A DNA stretch of 64,000 nt from Boothiomyces macroporosus (taxonomy: Eukaryota; Chytridiomycota; Chytridiomycetes; Rhizophydiales; Terramycetaceae). A program made the position numbers and the translations under genes. The stretch lies in contig JADGKB010000060.1 of assembly GCA_027604185.1 (NCBI GenBank), positions 1-64,000 on the forward strand, written 5' to 3'. Of the stretch, positions 46,544 through 57,090 are shown one piece after another; position 1 is the first letter of the stretch; every line of letters starts with the position of its first letter. Under the pieces are notes generated by a model that saw only the letters and a program-made list of their open reading frames with translations, was not told the DNA's origin and searched no databases.

Positions 46544-48112
46544 ATGCTTCACAATTTAAATGAACTAGATATCATTGCATCCTATTTACCGCTCGCCGAT
46601 TATCACAATTTACGATTCAGCTGCAAGACTAATTTGCCTTTTAAACCAAATCTCTCAATTTCTGCTTACAAAGAGACTTGTAAATTATTTTCTAGTGATA
46701 TTTCCGGCTATATTCACTTGCAAAGACAAGATCTTTATTCGGATTCATTTCTGTTTTTGGTTGAAATGAATCACACTATGGCAATCCTCAAAGCGGTAAA
46801 ATATATGGATACAACAGTACTAGTAGAAGCTTTGGACAGATATTGTGAAAAAACAGTATTTAATGAAGTGGTAGCCCTATTCATTGCAAAATATTTGGAA
46901 CCTAGAATCAAGTATAATCTCACTAGCTTATTTTTGACCAGTTTGAAAAATGACAGTCTCGCATTGACACGATACTTGCTGTCAAATGGTGTTGATCCTA
47001 CTCTACCAAACAACAAGCCCCTATTAACAGCTGTCAAATACAAGTCAGTCAAAACGTTAAGTTTATTGTTGCAGCTTCCAGTTGATCCAACAGTAAATGA
47101 AAACTATTGCCTGCGAAAAGCAATAGATAATCAAGACCTCATTTCATTGGGCTTACTATTAGATGATCAAAGAGTAGATCCTGCTTTTTCAGGTTATTAT
47201 GCAATCCATCAAATTAGCTCAATCGGAAATTTAGAAACGCTCAAAATGTATTTGAACAATTCCCGTGTTAATATTGATGATTGTGGCTTTCTTGGTTTGT
47301 ACACTGCTTGTGAATACGGAAACGCTCGCATTGTAGAATACCTATTGCAACTAGGTATTGACCCTTCGCAAGATAATAATTACTGCATCGGTATTGCTAG
47401 CACCAATGGATTCAGCAATGTGGTAGAGTTACTTTTAAAATGTAAAAAAGTAAATCCAGCAGTAGACAAAAGCTTTCCGTTCCGCATGGCTGCAACAAAT
47501 GGCCATTTAAAAGTATTGGAAATCTTATCAAAAACAAATGCTGATCCTACCGCAATGAATAATGCAGCGATTAGAATGGCTAGCAGCAATGGTCACTACC
47601 ACGTGGTAAAATACCTGCTAAAGATTCCTAAAATTAATCCAGCAGCGGTTCACAATTATGCACTAAGAAAAGCTTGTTTGAATGGTCATAAAAATATCGT
47701 TCAATTGCTCTTGACTGACGAAAGGGTGCAACCAAGCAGCCATCGCTATCAAGCAATCAAAAACTGTTTTGAAAACAGACATGATCAGATCGTCAAGATG
47801 CTATTAACCGATTACCGAGTCGACTTGCATTTTGAAAATAATTATGCGCTACACAAAGCATCGGAATGCGGATTCATTGATATTTACAAACTATACAACC
47901 CTAATCGCCAATCAAATTCAAGCTGTCTTAAACTAGCTTCCTCAAATGGACACTCCGAATTGGTAAGTTTAATCTTGGAAGGCGATGTCGATCCTACTCT
48001 TAACGACTACGAATGTATCCGTAGCGCACTAGTAAACGGCCATTACCAAACAGCAAAATTACTGAAACAGGACCATAGAGTAGATACGTGCTATGCGTCA
48101 ACTCTACATTAA
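46544..48112 (+). CDS. Ankyrin-repeat protein with F-box-like N-terminus
   Basis: 522 aa, no intron. The first ~40 residues (LNELDIIASYLPLADYHNLRFSCK) look like an F-box-like helix set, followed by about a dozen degenerate 32-35-residue ankyrin repeats with the pattern ..VDP....N..LR.A...GH...V..LL. (for example NPAAVHNYALRKACLNGHKN and TNADPTAMNNAAIRMASSNGH). If the F-box is real, a substrate adaptor of an SCF ubiquitin ligase is possible; binding partner unknown. Confidence 0.8.
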   Translation: MLHNLNELDIIASYLPLADYHNLRFSCKTNLPFKPNLSISAYKETCKLFSSDISGYIHLQRQDLYSDSFLFLVEMNHTMAILKAVKYMDTTVLVEALDRYCEKTVFNEVVALFIAKYLEPRIKYNLTSLFLTSLKNDSLALTRYLLSNGVDPTLPNNKPLLTAVKYKSVKTLSLLLQLPVDPTVNENYCLRKAIDNQDLISLGLLLDDQRVDPAFSGYYAIHQISSIGNLETLKMYLNNSRVNIDDCGFLGLYTACEYGNARIVEYLLQLGIDPSQDNNYCIGIASTNGFSNVVELLLKCKKVNPAVDKSFPFRMAATNGHLKVLEILSKTNADPTAMNNAAIRMASSNGHYHVVKYLLKIPKINPAAVHNYALRKACLNGHKNIVQLLLTDERVQPSSHRYQAIKNCFENRHDQIVKMLLTDYRVDLHFENNYALHKASECGFIDIYKLYNPNRQSNSSCLKLASSNGHSELVSLILEGDVDPTLNDYECIRSALVNGHYQTAKLLKQDHRVDTCYASTLH

Positions 48113-48146
48113 TATAATAATTTCTCCGTCCGAAACTTTTTTTGAA

Positions 48147-48308
48147 ATGCAAAAGCGAAAGCTGGAACCTGTGCAAAGAGATCCAGTCCGACAAAAGATT
48201 GTTCATGTAAACAGCCTAGATCTACTCCAAGATGTAAATAGCGGAGACCAACAAGGCACTCTCCAAGTCCATTTTTCCATTTCTGATATTTACGGCTCAT
48301 TCCGATAA
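48147..48308 (+). CDS. Possible 53-aa protein
   Basis: ATG 48147 opens a frame of MQKRKLEPVQRDPVRQ... ending SDIYGSFR, 35 bp after the ankyrin gene stop, with AATAAA-like sequence after its stop. No known match. A competing minus-strand frame covers the same bases. Weak call. Confidence 0.28.
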   Translation: MQKRKLEPVQRDPVRQKIVHVNSLDLLQDVNSGDQQGTLQVHFSISDIYGSFR

Positions 48309-48385
48309 TATACCAAAATAAACTTTCATTAAGGTTCACCCTTTTCAAAGCCGCAGTCGCGTCATTCTTTTAGTTTTATTTCCGC

Positions 48386-50223
48386 ATGAATATAACAGTC
48401 GCTGACTGGATAGGAATAGTAGCAGGATGGCTATGCTCCTTGTACAGCTGCATCTCCATATTCTACATCTTTTACGAATTCGTGGGAAACGCGCAGTACA
48501 AATACTCTATGGTCCTACTACAGCTGCTAAATATCGCCTACCAGATATCCAACCAATACTATATTTACTTTAATCAGAATGAAACGCTGAATATATTGGA
48601 ATTCTGTTTGGAGAATTTGATTATACTTGGGATTTCGCTTTTGGATGTAAAAGTGCTGGAGTGGTTTAATAGACTCAATACAAAAATATCCGCTGCCTCG
48701 GTCAAGCGCTTTCGGATTTTTCTGATCTTACTGTATGTGATTTTGAATGCAGGAACTTGGGCTCTCTTTCTTGGTCAGTCGGAGATCTTGCAGACAGTAA
48801 TACCGGACTAAATTAGATTGCAGGATATACCAGAACATTATACGTATTCATCATACTAGTCTACGATAACTTGCAAACGCTTTATCTAGTTAATCTAATT
48901 TCAAAATCATCAAATGATGCTAAAAAGAAAATAGAGTTTGATGAGCATCACCGCAAAGCTATATTTTGGAGTATAGCTATCCTAGTAATGGATTTAATTG
49001 GAAACGCGTTTGCAATTTTACAACTAGTATATACCAGTCAACTCATTCTATCGCAGTTACACGGGTATTTTATCGGCCAACATGTCAGTCTGATGATTAT
49101 ATTATACAATGCTCTAATAGATTTAAAATTTTATAAAAGCAGACGCAAATCTATTTTGCAGAAACATAGTGCTAGAAGGTCTTCAATAGCAAGCATCAAA
49201 AAGAAAGGATCGATAATTGTTAGCAAAGAAATTGGAGAATTCCTTATTCCCATAGTAAAAATGATGGCATCTGGGGACCTACCGGACGGAGATGAAGCAA
49301 TAAGGAAATCAACTTCAACAAAGAGTGAAAAGAAAACTAGTAGCACTAATTGTTCTATTGATAAACCAAGTAAATCTACAACTAGTCCGTCCAATGTATC
49401 TGTGGCGAGTGATACTGGTTTACTGCACGAGTTTCCTACATCGATTCCAAAAAGTAACACTATTGCAATGCTTGATACCCATGCAGCTGTCAAAAGAAGG
49501 GAGCACCGACTATCGATAAGATCTCCTACAGAACGTCGAGTATCAATAGCTGGTAGAGAAGGGCTACCTTATCATCGAAAGGAATCCAATTCTTCTGTAC
49601 CCTACAAAATAAGTGGAGAGCTACAAAACAAATTGAGTGGTGATTTACCAGATAGCAGTAAATCAGATGACTTACCAGATAGCGAACACTCTCAAAGAAA
49701 GGAATCAGAGGATGGAAATACGTCTAGTGGATCAAATCCTGAACGCAAAAAATCAATAGACCCTACAGAACCCAAAACAGAATTCAAATCTAACTTGGGG
49801 ATTATATCAAGGAGAATGAGCAACCAGCTAAACCATATACCAGAAGGACTGAGAAAAAAGAGCGGTGAGTTGCCGGATGAATCTTCAACAAAAAAACCGT
49901 CTGGTGATTTACCGGAAGATCTTGAAGATTCAAGAGACGGCGAGAGCGCATCAAAAAGATTGGTGGACGTTCCTCTAGAATCTTTTAGACACCGACAACC
50001 ATTCAAAAACTCAACCAATAAAAGATACAGCATTTCTTTAAACAAACGTCAATCGGCAGAATCAATGGAAAAGCAATCAGGAGATTTACCAGAAACAGAG
50101 TCCTCCAAACAAAGCATCGAACAAGATACATCGCCAAAGAATACTATAAAGAAATCTAGCGGGAAGAAGATTAATGAGTCGCGACAGATACCAGAGACAG
50201 TACTGATCGAAGAGAAAGAATAA
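48386..50223 (+). CDS. Seven-TM protein with SGDLP-repeat cytosolic tail
   Basis: 605 aa with one 20-nt intron (48797-48816). About seven hydrophobic helices fill residues 8-240, with an outside N-terminus predicted. The ~365-residue hydrophilic tail contains a recurring SG[DE]LP[DE] motif: at least six copies including ASGDLPDGD, LSGDLPDSS, SDDLPDSE, SGELPDES, SGDLPEDL and SGDLPETE. It also has several basic-directed phosphosites (ARRSS, SRRMS, KRYS, NKRQS). The layout is that of a receptor-like protein with a regulated tail. No known GPCR class motif is evident; function unknown. Confidence 0.8.
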
Positions 50224-50384
50224 TATAATTGTAACTAGTATATGCAGTTTCAACTCCGAATGATATTAACCCGCCATACACAAACACCTATTCTCCACTA
50301 CAGACTCAGTTCGGAGGGAAAAACTCCGCTTATCCTCCGATAGACCCAAAAAAATATAAATATGGGAAAGGAAGTGTGGTGAGC

Positions 50385-50882
50385 ATGCATTCAATCGTTT
50401 TGCTCTCTGCAATTGTACTTTGCCAAGATACCTTTATTCCTCCATTAGTTACAGATTTACCTCCATTGGTTACAGACTTACCACCGCTTGTAACTGCCAT
50501 TCCTCCACTAGTAACAGAAATCCCACCCTTAGTTACTTATCAACCTCCCTTGGTTACTCAAGCTCCACCAGAAGTTGGCAACTTGCCTGATCTGCCAACT
50601 CTTCCACCTCTGGTAACAGCACAACCACCATTGGTGACATTCATTCCACCTTTGGTAACAGCGCAACCTCCGTTAGTGACCGCACAACCACCTTTGGTTA
50701 CCGACCTGCCACCGTTGCCAACATTACCTCCATTGAACACTCAGCTTCCACCTCTTGTGATTGACATTCCACCATTGGTCACTGATATCCCTCCATTAAT
50801 TACTGATATACCACCCCTTCAAACATACATTCCTCCTCTTCAAACGTACATCCCACCTGTTGTTACTCAATACGCTCAATAA
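50385..50882 (+). CDS. Secreted PPLVT-heptad repeat protein
   Basis: 165 aa. Signal peptide MHSIVLLSAIVLCQ, then almost entirely about 20 tandem 7-residue units PPLVTxx (variants PPLPT, PPLNT, PPLQT, PPLIT), broken once by EVGNLPDLPTL. The frame opens at GTG but ATG 50385 gives the clean signal peptide. An upstream ATATAAATA lies at about 50354-50362. Such Pro/Val/Thr repeats should form an extended, probably O-glycosylated rod; a cell-wall or adhesive role is inferred. Low Cys/aromatic content. I know no named family. Confidence 0.8.
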   Translation: MHSIVLLSAIVLCQDTFIPPLVTDLPPLVTDLPPLVTAIPPLVTEIPPLVTYQPPLVTQAPPEVGNLPDLPTLPPLVTAQPPLVTFIPPLVTAQPPLVTAQPPLVTDLPPLPTLPPLNTQLPPLVIDIPPLVTDIPPLITDIPPLQTYIPPLQTYIPPVVTQYAQ

Positions 50883-50937
50883 ACAAAAACCCAACATCAA
50901 AAAGTTATAATGCAATAAAAATTGATTTATAAACCGC

Positions 50938-53518
50938 TTACAATTTATCATAGTATTTGTCAAGTCCAGGAATATCTTCAACGAGACCCTTACGCTTACG
51001 AACAGCACGGAGAATATCGTATGGTTTGTTACCTGGCTGAGTTGGGTTTCCACCCATGAGTTGCCAGTGATCAAAGATCATTTGTGGGAAAGCTTGACCA
51101 GCAGTGGCAGCACGTAAATCAGCAGTGAAACCAAAGGATTCCATGACTGGAAGGTAACATTTGATGTTGTAAAGTGGGGTACCAGGACGTTGTTCTTCGT
51201 GGAAGACGTGTCCTCTCTTCTTGTTAAGTACAGAGTAGATACCACCCATAGCGTTTTCTGGACATTGTACATCAACCAAGAACACTGGTTCCAAAATGGC
51301 TGGTTCGGCAGTCAATACGGAAGCGTAACATACACGACGACAGGTTGGCATGATTTGACCAGCACCTCTGTGGATAGCATCAGCGTGTAACACAACATCA
51401 AGAATGTTGAAACGAATACCACGCATGATTTCTTCAGCCATAGGACCTTCCTTGGTACACCATTGGAATCCAGAAACACAAGAATCCTTGATTTCGTTCA
51501 AGTATTGAACACCCTTGGTGGTATCAACCAACAAGTTAGGACCAGTGGTATCTGGACCGAAACACCAAATTCTTCTAGCATCGGTAACATCCCATCCGTG
51601 TTCTTCAGCCAAGACCTTTGCTCTAGCCTTGAAATCATCCTTGGCATTGATCTTTCCGCTGTCAATGTCCAAAGAAACTTCTTCAGTCAATGGGAAAGCC
51701 TTCATGAAGATACGGTTGTGCTTGTTTGGTGATTTGGACAAACAGACAATGTTGGATTCTGCAGTAACGGTTTCACGATATTGCACGACAGGGTCACCCT
51801 TGATAAGTGGAACACCAGCGTGGTCTTCTTCAAGATCCTTCAAACAAATTTCCAAGTGCAATTCACCGGCACCAGCAACGATTTGTTGACCAGATTCAGA
51901 GGTGTAGCACAAGACACAAGGGTCAGACTTGGACAAACGCTTAAGACCTTCGACCAACTTTGGCAAATCGTTAGGGTTCTTACATTGGACAGCAACTTCT
52001 ACGACAGGAGAGACAGAGAATTTCATGACCTTCAAGTTGTGAGCAACTTCAGAGGTGGTGATAGTACCAGACTTGAGCAAGAATTGATCGATACCAACCA
52101 AACCAACAATGTTACCTGCTGGACAATCGTCGAGAGATTCAACGGAACGACCCATCATAAGAACAACACGTTGGATAGATTTAAGGAACAAATCAGATTT
52201 TCCTCCAGGAACATAGTTAGGACCTTGGATACGGACCTTTTGTCCACCCTTGACGGTACCAGCAAAGACACGACCGAAAGCAAAGAAACGACCCTTGTCG
52301 TTGGTTGGAACCATCTTGGAGACGTACAACATAAGCGGACCGTTAGGGTCACAGTCTCTCATGGCAATAGCACATTCGTCATCAAGTGGACCTTCATACA
52401 TGGTGTCGTAACGGTACTTTTGGGCAGTGTTTGGAGATGGCAAGTGAATGACAATCATCTCTAGTAAAGCATCACCGGCTGGCAAGAACTTTTTCATGAC
52501 AACCTTCATAAGTGGTTTTCCTTCCAATTCCTTTTCGTCTGGTTTAAGGGAAATTTCCAACTTTTGTAATAAAGTTTCGGTAACATCCTTCTTTACATTC
52601 ATGATAGCATCGAAAAGTCTAAAGATAGGGTCCAAAACAAACAAGTTGAACGCACGTTCAACACCAGCAACTGGGGTGGTGGTCCATTTCTTGGTTTTTG
52701 GGTTGAAGTAGTTTTCACCCCACAAACGAGTCATCATCTTTTGTTGGTCGACACCGAATTTCTTTGCATATCTTTGAGCGAATTGGCGAAGAGTGAAAGC
52801 CCAGCCGTGCAAACCGGAACCGAAAGCGACGGTACCATGTTCTGGATACACTTGGACATCACCAAGGGTTTCATCCTTGTAGGTAGCAATAACTACGTTT
52901 ACGGATTCGATGGTTCTTTGGAAAGCATTGTATAAATCATCCTTGGTAAGTTGTAATTCTAAAAGTGCACGATCGACCTTGTTGATGACAACAACTGGCT
53001 TGATACGTTCACCAAGAGCTTGACGCAATACAGTTTCAGTTTGTACACAAACACCTTCAATGGTATCAACGACAACGAGAGCACCATCAGTAACACGGAG
53101 AGCGGCAGTTACTTCAGAAGAGAAATCGACGTGACCAGGAGAATCGATCAAGTTAATCAAGAATCCGTTTCCTATCGTTAGCAAGAGTTGTACCGTCAGA
53201 CTTTTGTTTAATTGCGGATAAATCTTCTTCAGGCATTTCGAAATACATGGAAATAGCAGTAGACTTGATAGTGATACCACGTTCTTGTTCATCCTTTCTG
53301 GTGTCCATAGCACGAGCATCACCGGCCTTTGCGTGGGCGATAATTCCTGACTTTGCCAGTAAGGAATCTGTTAAAGTACTTTTTCCGTGATCGACGTGGG
53401 CAATAACCTTTCATTACTATTCAATTACCGACATGTTTCTAACATTGGTGGATTTCCCCATCAATTCACGAATTTCATCTACTGAGAAGTTTACCTACGG
53501 TCAGCTTGCAAGTACCAT
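50938..53518 (-). CDS. EFT1: Translation elongation factor 2
   Basis: GTPase that drives ribosomal translocation; 838 aa. G1 [10 protein letters not shown]3 DSPGHVDF, G4 NKVDR, and the diphthamide loop [12 protein letters not shown] near the C-terminus with the target His. Introns: 53495-53515 (21, directly after the ATG), 53408-53428 (21) and 53172-53193 (22). Spliced length is a multiple of three. Codon use is more GC-ending and uniform than in neighbours, as expected for a highly expressed gene. Shares a 424-bp divergent promoter with DPH1. Confidence 0.97.
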
Positions 53519-53942
53519 TTTGAAGTATGGTTTTAGATTAAAAAGGAGTGAGTCTGAATTTCCGTTTTTTTTATTTAAAGCCACATTTGAGGTCTCGGAG
53601 AATTTGCTTTAATATCCAATCAAAAGTGTCGGAGGGACACGTGTTTACTCTGCATGAATTCATTTTCTTAATTTCGGAAAAGATTGGCGGATTGGGTCAA
53701 TTAGATACACTAGCGTCTTTGCCTTTCCTGTGAATACGATTTGCCATTGTTTGCCTAATGAGTTTCCATTTGAACCATAGATCTGTCGCTAAAGATCCAT
53801 TATGACGTATTACACATCCAATGACACTGATGACTCATCAATCTGACTCTGCTGTTTTACCAGCTATTGAGAATCTTATTGTCGCCTCAGATCTAGGCTG
53901 GCCAAGATATTCCAATATTTTTTATTTTTTTTTGGTTAAAGG
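53519..53942. promoter_or_regulatory. Divergent promoter EF2 / DPH1
   Basis: Spacer between head-to-head EF2 and DPH1. A T-rich run precedes the DPH1 ATG. The small frame 53548-53733 has no support. Confidence 0.5.
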
Positions 53943-55151
53943 ATGGCAGAGTGTGAAAACAATTGTGCTTGTTCAAGTGAAGAAAAGAAAAAGAAGCCAA
54001 AGCGATTCATTGGCAAGAAATCAACAGGAAACAAAACCGCTTTAACGACACAGCCAACTAAAATCGTTAATTCAATACCGCAGGCTTTGCTGGAGGACGA
54101 ATACCTCAAAGAACTGATTTCAGCTCTCCCCTCCAATTACAACTTTGAAATTTACAAATCGATTCATCAAATTCAGCAGTACAAACCATCAAGAATCGCT
54201 TTACAATTTCCTGAAGGGCTCTTGGTTTATTCCACCGCTATCTCTGATATTATATTGAATTTCTGTGGAGTAGAGTGTTTAATTATGGGCGACGTTACTT
54301 ATGGAGCCTGCTGTATTGACGATTTTACTGCAATTGCTCTTGGGTGTGATTTCATGATCCACTACGGTCACTCTTGTCTCATTCCAATTGATACTACGAA
54401 AATCAAGACCTTGTATGTCTTTGTGGATATAGGCATTGATATTCAGCATTTCATTGATACAGTAAAATATAATGTTGAAGTTGGCAAAAAGATTTGCCTG
54501 GTGGGAACAATTCAATTCGTTGGGTCTCTTGGCAAATGTGTAGAAGGTTTACAAGGCTATGAAGTTGTAGTTCCACAAAGCAGACCGTTATCTAAAGGTG
54601 AAATTCTGGGTTGTACTGCCCCAAAAATCGAAGCGGATGTATTGGTGTATTTAGGAGATGGAAGATTCCACTTGGAAGCGATCATGATTGCTAATCCTAC
54701 AATTGAAGCATATAGATATGATCCTTATAGTAAAAAATATACTAGGGAAAGATATGACCACCAGGAAATGTATGATATTCGATCTCACGCCATTGAACAG
54801 GCTAAAAAAGCTAAAAAGATTGGCTTAATCCAAGGAACTTTGGGAAGACAAGGATCACCAAAAGTGATGCAGTATTTAGAAAGTGTGCTGTTAGAGAAAG
54901 GGATCGAGCATGTTAATATCCTACTTTCAGAAATCATGCCAGAAAAGTTGTCCAGATTCAAGGATATTGACTGTTTTGTACAAACTAGTTGCCCAAGGCT
55001 TTCAATTGACTGGGGATATGCATTTGATAAGCCGTTACTTACCCCTTATGAGGCAGCGGTACTTTTCGAAAAGACTGAAAAATGGACAGTATATCCAATG
55101 GACTATTATGCTCAAAAGTCCCTTGGGCCATGGACACCTAACCACAAATAA
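53943..55151 (+). CDS. DPH1: Diphthamide synthase subunit Dph1
   Basis: Radical-SAM-type enzyme, partner of Dph2, that transfers the 3-amino-3-carboxypropyl group to the EF2 histidine; 402 aa, no intron. Motifs: IALQFPEGLL, GDVTYGACCIDDFTA (first iron-sulfur Cys), HYGHSCLIPI, LGCTAP (second Cys) and QTSCPRLSIDWG (third Cys). The N-terminal 35 residues are Cys/Lys-rich. ATG 53943 is the first in frame. Confidence 0.95.
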   Translation: MAECENNCACSSEEKKKKPKRFIGKKSTGNKTALTTQPTKIVNSIPQALLEDEYLKELISALPSNYNFEIYKSIHQIQQYKPSRIALQFPEGLLVYSTAISDIILNFCGVECLIMGDVTYGACCIDDFTAIALGCDFMIHYGHSCLIPIDTTKIKTLYVFVDIGIDIQHFIDTVKYNVEVGKKICLVGTIQFVGSLGKCVEGLQGYEVVVPQSRPLSKGEILGCTAPKIEADVLVYLGDGRFHLEAIMIANPTIEAYRYDPYSKKYTRERYDHQEMYDIRSHAIEQAKKAKKIGLIQGTLGRQGSPKVMQYLESVLLEKGIEHVNILLSEIMPEKLSRFKDIDCFVQTSCPRLSIDWGYAFDKPLLTPYEAAVLFEKTEKWTVYPMDYYAQKSLGPWTPNHK

Positions 55152-55221
55152 TATAAATATATTCTTTGAGGTAGCAGGCAAACTATTTTTAATAGAAATA
55201 CTGATATTAATTCAACTTTAT

Positions 55222-55362
55222 TTAAAGGTTTTTACCCCATACATGCTTGACAATAGTAGTGAAAGCAAAGACATCAATATTGACACGTCCAACAGAAATT
55301 ACAGCATTATTTTTGTTGCTTGATTCACCATTCACGATAGTCCAAGAAGCACCACAGCCCAT
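55222..55362 (-). CDS. Tiny MGxxxS protein A (46 aa), new family
   Basis: 46-aa frame starting MGCGASWTIV and ending IVKHVWGKNL. It meets the MGxxxS N-myristoylation pattern (Gly2, Ser6), with Cys3 next to it suited to palmitoylation, so a membrane-anchored peptide is predicted. It aligns with the second tiny prot​ein at 56520-56639: MG.., S.IV, (I/V)SVG.V and TI....VWG are shared. Gene structure supports expression: TATA box 55393-55402, an AAAATGG start context, and AATAAA overlapping the stop. No intron. I know no family of this kind. Confidence 0.72.
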   Translation of the reverse strand: MGCGASWTIVNGESSNKNNAVISVGRVNIDVFAFTTIVKHVWGKNL

Positions 55363-56519
55363 TTTTAATTATATCTTGCCATTAGACTGGAGCTATTTAT
55401 ATTTTTTGTGCTTTCAGCCCCGTTTCATCTTGTGTGGAGCTTTCCAAAAAGCCAAAAATTTCTACCAATAAAACCACAGCATTGTAATTGTGACAATTGA
55501 TCAATGGATTAATTGGTTTACCAATGTTTTGGATTGAATGCTTTAGTTTGAAGCCAAAACATGATACTATTGGTGATTACCCTTTCAGTTAAGCATTTTG
55601 CACACTTTTGGATGTGTAATGAAAATAACCAAAATGTTTATCCCTCATCGAATGATTTTCTTTATCAAGATGTACCTTTACTTGGTGTAACTAAATACTG
55701 AAACACAAAAGGGTCCTGAATTAACCAATAAAGCCATAGAATTAGTGCTTTCTATGTCAATGGGTCCACTCTTGAAACAATCATTTCTATTCAATAGTTT
55801 GAACAATTTGTATTATTTTAATGGATTATTACAAGCACCTTTTGAATTCTTTGAAAGCTTTGTAAAGATATTGGCTTTTTAAGATTAGTGCAGTTAGAGT
55901 GGAAGGTAGTAATCCATTCTTGGCCCAATTGATTATAAAGCACCCCAAAGCTTAATTGTCAAAGAGTGTCTTTTTTAAACACATATGTTTTTAAGCATTC
56001 AATCATCTGATAGTACTAAATCATGAACCTGAATTACATAGAAGCATAATCTAGACTCTCGATTTCAAACAACGATTGCTGCTTGATTACCAGAATATGC
56101 AAATTATTCAAATTCAAAGAAAAATGTTTAACACTGCTACAATGCGATATTTCCAATATAAAAGATCCATAATTTAATGATGGATATTACTTTTATGATG
56201 AGCAATGTGCTATTGTCGAAATGCAAATTGATAGTGTGTGGTCTGAAACCTTCCGCCACAGAAACTGACCAATAAATGCACACAATCTTGAATGAGTAAC
56301 TCTATTGGATGATTTTTAATTGGTAAAGTAACAAAGAAATACATAAGGCGTATAGTATCATTCATGAAAAAGTCAAAGGATAAAGTAAGGCTACTTTATG
56401 AAAGAGCTACTTTGATACCAGTTTTGCAAATATTTTTGCCCTTTCAATTTATAGTCTTGCAAAGCAGAGTGTGTACAAAAAGTTGAAGGAAATATATGAT
56501 GAAAGACATTACATGTTTA
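55363..56519. other. Spacer between the two tiny genes
   Basis: Beyond the TATA box of tiny gene A I see nothing certain in this ~1.1 kb. It is AT-rich with stops in all frames, and no third copy of the MG..VWG family was found by eye. Confidence 0.5.
55393..55402 (-). promoter_or_regulatory. TATA box of tiny gene A
   Basis: ATATAAATAG on the minus strand, 31-40 bp before the ATG, implying a leader of only a few bases. Confidence 0.7.
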
Positions 56520-56639
56520 TTAAACCTTTAGTCCCCATACTTGGGTAAGAATAGTTTGGACAGACTGTGGAGTCATTTTTACATGGCCAACAGAGACAGA
56601 AGCAGCTTGAGAAGAGACGATAGAACACATAGCACCCAT
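56520..56639 (-). CDS. Tiny MGxxxS protein B (39 aa), new family
   Basis: 39-aa frame starting MGAMCSIVSS and ending ILTQVWGLKV. Paralogue of the 55222-55362 gene with a shorter spacer: the shared core is SVGxV plus TIxxxVWG. Again MGxxxS (Gly2, Ser6) with a nearby Cys (Cys5). TATA box 56671-56680 sits 32-41 bp upstream. The stop codon is inside TTTAATAAA. The codon-level differences between the two copies are many while the protein pattern is kept, which argues for selection on the protein. Confidence 0.72.
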   Translation of the reverse strand: MGAMCSIVSSQAASVSVGHVKMTPQSVQTILTQVWGLKV

Positions 56640-56670
56640 TTTTGATAATGTTCCGCTCTACAAATCTCCC

Positions 56671-56680
56671 TATTTATACT
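56671..56680 (-). promoter_or_regulatory. TATA box of tiny gene B
   Basis: AGTATAAATA on the minus strand at the same distance from the ATG as in tiny gene A. Confidence 0.7.
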
Positions 56681-57090
56681 TTAGGATGAGACAAGAAAGG
56701 GCTTTTCAGATACCCCTAAGAAACCCTAAAAAGTAGCTGAAACCGGCTGACGAAATGCCTCAATTTCAAGGTAACTTTAGCAATGATTTCCGCCTTTAAT
56801 TTTGGCCTATAGACGATAAAAAGTCCATTTTGTATACTTTTTAATTGGAATCAGCATATTACCGTCCCGATATTAATCATCATCAATTGAATAATTGTTA
56901 ACACAAATAGTTTGATGCCGTGAGAATGTAATCACTCTTTGTATTTGTCCTTTATTCAAAGGTTTCACCCAACTAATTTGAGCTATTTATAGTCATTTAA
57001 CTTTAACTTTATCTGCATAATATCCAACCATGTGATTATCAAAGTCAGATTTCAAATGTGAACCTGGATTCTAAATTTTCCAATCTACAA
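56681..57090. other. Spacer upstream of RabGGTase beta
   Basis: About 400 bp. GCTATTTATAG near 56983-56992 may serve a plus- or minus-strand promoter. No gene seen. Confidence 0.4.

Noticed and set aside
53548..53733. Small ORF between EF2 and DPH1
   Set aside because: No homology, basic low-complexity reading, and it lies in the promoter spacer.
55222..55362. Peptide pheromone precursor
   Set aside because: No C-terminal CaaX box, no signal peptide and no repeated mature peptide in either tiny protein.
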